A DNA stretch of 5,990 nt, from the NCBI GenBank assembly GCA_902803245.1, contig CADCPJ010000193.1, positions 1 to 5,990 on the forward strand, given 5' to 3'. The DNA is from an uncultured Lachnospiraceae bacterium. GTDB taxonomy: Bacteria > Bacillota > Clostridia > Lachnospirales > Lachnospiraceae. Shown piece after piece: positions 4,808-5,990 of this stretch (position 1 is its first letter; every line of letters starts with the position of its first letter). Position numbers and translations under genes: made by a program. The notes under the pieces were generated by a model. It had not been told where the DNA came from. It ran no database searches and saw nothing but the letters and a program-made list of their open reading frames with translations.

Positions 4808-5990
4808 TTCAAGTTTACCATCTCCGGCTCCGTATTTCCATGGAAAAATGAATAGACCCGCAGTGCGGCAGGCCGGTTCATGGAAGGGGCATTCGCGAGC
4901 TCTTCTATCGAGGCGTCCCTTATCGCCTCCAGAGATCCGAAGGACCGGATGAGGGCCTTTCTTCTCGTCTCCCCGATGCCCGGAATGTCGTCGAGAAGGG
5001 AGTGCACCTGGCCCTTGCTGCGGAGCAGCCTGTGGTACTCGATCGCAAAGCGGTGGGCCTCATCCTGGATCCGGGTGATGAGCTTGAAGCCCTCCGAGGC
5101 GGTGTCGATCGGAAGCTCCTCCCCGCGGTACCAGATCCCCCTGGTGCGGTGAAAGTCGTCCTTCACCATTCCGGCCACCGGGATATCCAGATGGAGCCCG
5201 CTAAGAACTCTCTCCGCGACGTGGACCTGGCCCTTTCCGCCGTCCATGAGCACCACGTCCGGCAGGGCCGTAAATCCCGGGGAGCCCTCGATCGCCCTGC
5301 GGAACCGCCTTGTCAGGACTTCCTCCATGGAGGCGTAGTCATTCGGCCCTTTCACGGTCCGGATCTTGAACTTGCGGTAATCCGTCCGCTTGGGCTTGCC
5401 CCGGTCGTACACGATCATCGAACCCACGGACTCGAAGCCGCTGATGTTGGAGATGTCATAGGCCTCCATGCGGTCCGCCGTCCGAAGGCCGAGAAGCCCG
5501 GCAATCTCCTTCACGGCCCCGATCGTGCGAAGCTCCTCCCGGACGAGCCTCTCCCGGTCCCTCGTCAGCGTGTTCACGGCATTTGCGTGGGCCATCTGGG
5601 TGAGCTTCTCCTTCATGCCCCGCTGGGGGATGCGGATCTGGACCTTGCTGCCCCGCTTCTTCGTGAGGTACTCCTCAAGGAGCTCCCTGTCCTCCACGTC
5701 GGCCTCAAGCATCAGCTCTTTCGGGACAAACGGCGTCCCCGCATAGTACTGCATGATAAAGCTCTTCAGGATCTGCGCCGTGTCCTTTTCGTCCTCGACG
5801 GTGAGGAAGAAATGCTCCCGCCCGATGAGCTTGCCGCTGCGAACGAAGAACACCTGGACGACGGCATCCACATGCTTTGCGGCCTGCTCCGCAGCTCCCT
5901 CTGCCTGGTGATCCGGCGCTTCCGGCTCTTTCCCCGCCTGGTCATCCGCTGCTGCAGGCTCTTTTACCGCCTGGTCATCCGCCGCTGCAG
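4804..5990 (-). CDS. uvrC: UvrABC excinuclease subunit C (C-terminal part, 5' end outside window)
   Basis: 394 complete codons are visible, and the frame is open to the right edge. The GIY-YIG nuclease domain and the UVR (UvrB-binding) domain are therefore beyond the window. UvrC makes both incisions around UvrB-marked lesions in nucleotide excision repair. Counting the codon at 5871-5869 as residue 1, QVFFVRSGKLIGREHF (6-21) begins the conserved region after the UVR domain. The 5' incision RNase H-like domain shows Asp139 (EAYDISN), Asp178 (GPNDYASM), Asp210 (LMDGGKGQ) and His273 (DEAHRFA), matching Asp399, Asp438, Asp466 and His538 of the E. coli enzyme. The DNA-binding (HhH)2 end spans about 290-344 (DDIPGIGETRRKAL, then NAPSMNRPAALRVYSFFH). 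The codon 5871-5869 is GTG, but it is an internal valine, not the start. An Ala/Asp/Gln-rich repeat insert precedes it. Confidence 0.97.
   Translation of the reverse strand, partial: AAADDQAVKEPAAADDQAGKEPEAPDHQAEGAAEQAAKHVDAVVQVFFVRSGKLIGREHFFLTVEDEKDTAQILKSFIMQYYAGTPFVPKELMLEADVEDRELLEEYLTKKRGSKVQIRIPQRGMKEKLTQMAHANAVNTLTRDRERLVREELRTIGAVKEIAGLLGLRTADRMEAYDISNISGFESVGSMIVYDRGKPKRTDYRKFKIRTVKGPNDYASMEEVLTRRFRRAIEGSPGFTALPDVVLMDGGKGQVHVAERVLSGLHLDIPVAGMVKDDFHRTRGIWYRGEELPIDTASEGFKLITRIQDEAHRFAIEYHRLLRSKGQVHSLLDDIPGIGETRRKALIRSFGSLEAIRDASIEELANAPSMNRPAALRVYSFFHGNTEPEMVNLN
5890..5988 (-). repeat. 33-bp tandem repeats inside uvrC
   Basis: Unit 1 (5988-5956) encodes AAADDQAVKEP and unit 2 (5955-5923) encodes AAADDQAGKEP; they share 29 of 33 bases. 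Unit 3 (5922-5890) is diverged and reads EAPDHQAEGAA. The two bases left at the edge (CT) fit the final Pro codon (CCT) of a further unit, so the array probably continues outside the window. The period is eleven codons, so changes in copy number keep the frame. The insert sits just before the conserved VQVFFVR strand, where most UvrC proteins have a short loop. Confidence 0.9.

Noticed and set aside
5869..5871. GTG as a possible uvrC start codon
   Set aside because: The frame continues open to the window edge, and conserved UvrC domains (GIY-YIG, UVR) are expected upstream, so this GTG is an internal valine.
5890..5988. 33-bp repeats as a possible CRISPR array
   Set aside because: The units are directly adjacent with no unique spacers, and they are in frame with uvrC.

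Overview
The window reads almost entirely on the minus strand and carries ordinary chromosomal housekeeping genes of a fairly GC-rich low-GC-lineage Gram-positive, most likely a clostridium of the Lachnospiraceae type. That placement is inferred from the uvrC - hprK - ROK kinase gene order, which is familiar in Clostridia, from the style of the HPr kinase and PBP1A sequences, and from strong Shine-Dalgarno sequences. In transcription order (right to left) it holds the 3' two-thirds of uvrC (cut by the right edge), hprK, a ROK-family glucokinase, a class A penicillin-binding protein, and the first four codons of a further gene cut by the left edge. No rRNA, tRNA, CRISPR array, insertion sequence or transposase is visible.

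Right part (about 4745-5990): the UvrC endonuclease half with its RNase H-like catalytic residues and its tandem helix-hairpin-helix end. At the window edge UvrC carries in-frame 33-bp tandem repeats coding an Ala/Asp/Gln/Pro-rich linker. Middle part (2864-4744): hprK and the glucokinase are separated by three bases, and the glucokinase ribosome binding site lies in the last codons of hprK. Both act in carbon control: HPrK sets the Ser phosphorylation state of HPr in response to glycolytic state, and glucokinase feeds unphosphorylated glucose into glycolysis.

The 101-base gap at 2763-2863 is the densest non-coding part. It holds a 39-bp duplication of the glucokinase 3' end, including its stop codon, then an intrinsic terminator, then a strong extended -10 promoter placed so that transcription of the PBP gene should begin at or next to its ATG (a candidate leaderless mRNA). 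Left part (84-2762): a bifunctional PBP1A-type peptidoglycan synthase with an unusually acidic, Tyr/Gly-rich repetitive tail. The gap at 13-83 holds a large palindrome and the Shine-Dalgarno of the next gene.

I see no wholly new system here. The points worth a second look are small ones: the duplicated stop-codon hairpin with pairing-preserving changes, the probable leaderless start, the repeat expansions in UvrC and in the PBP tail, and the palindrome with two alternative pairings.
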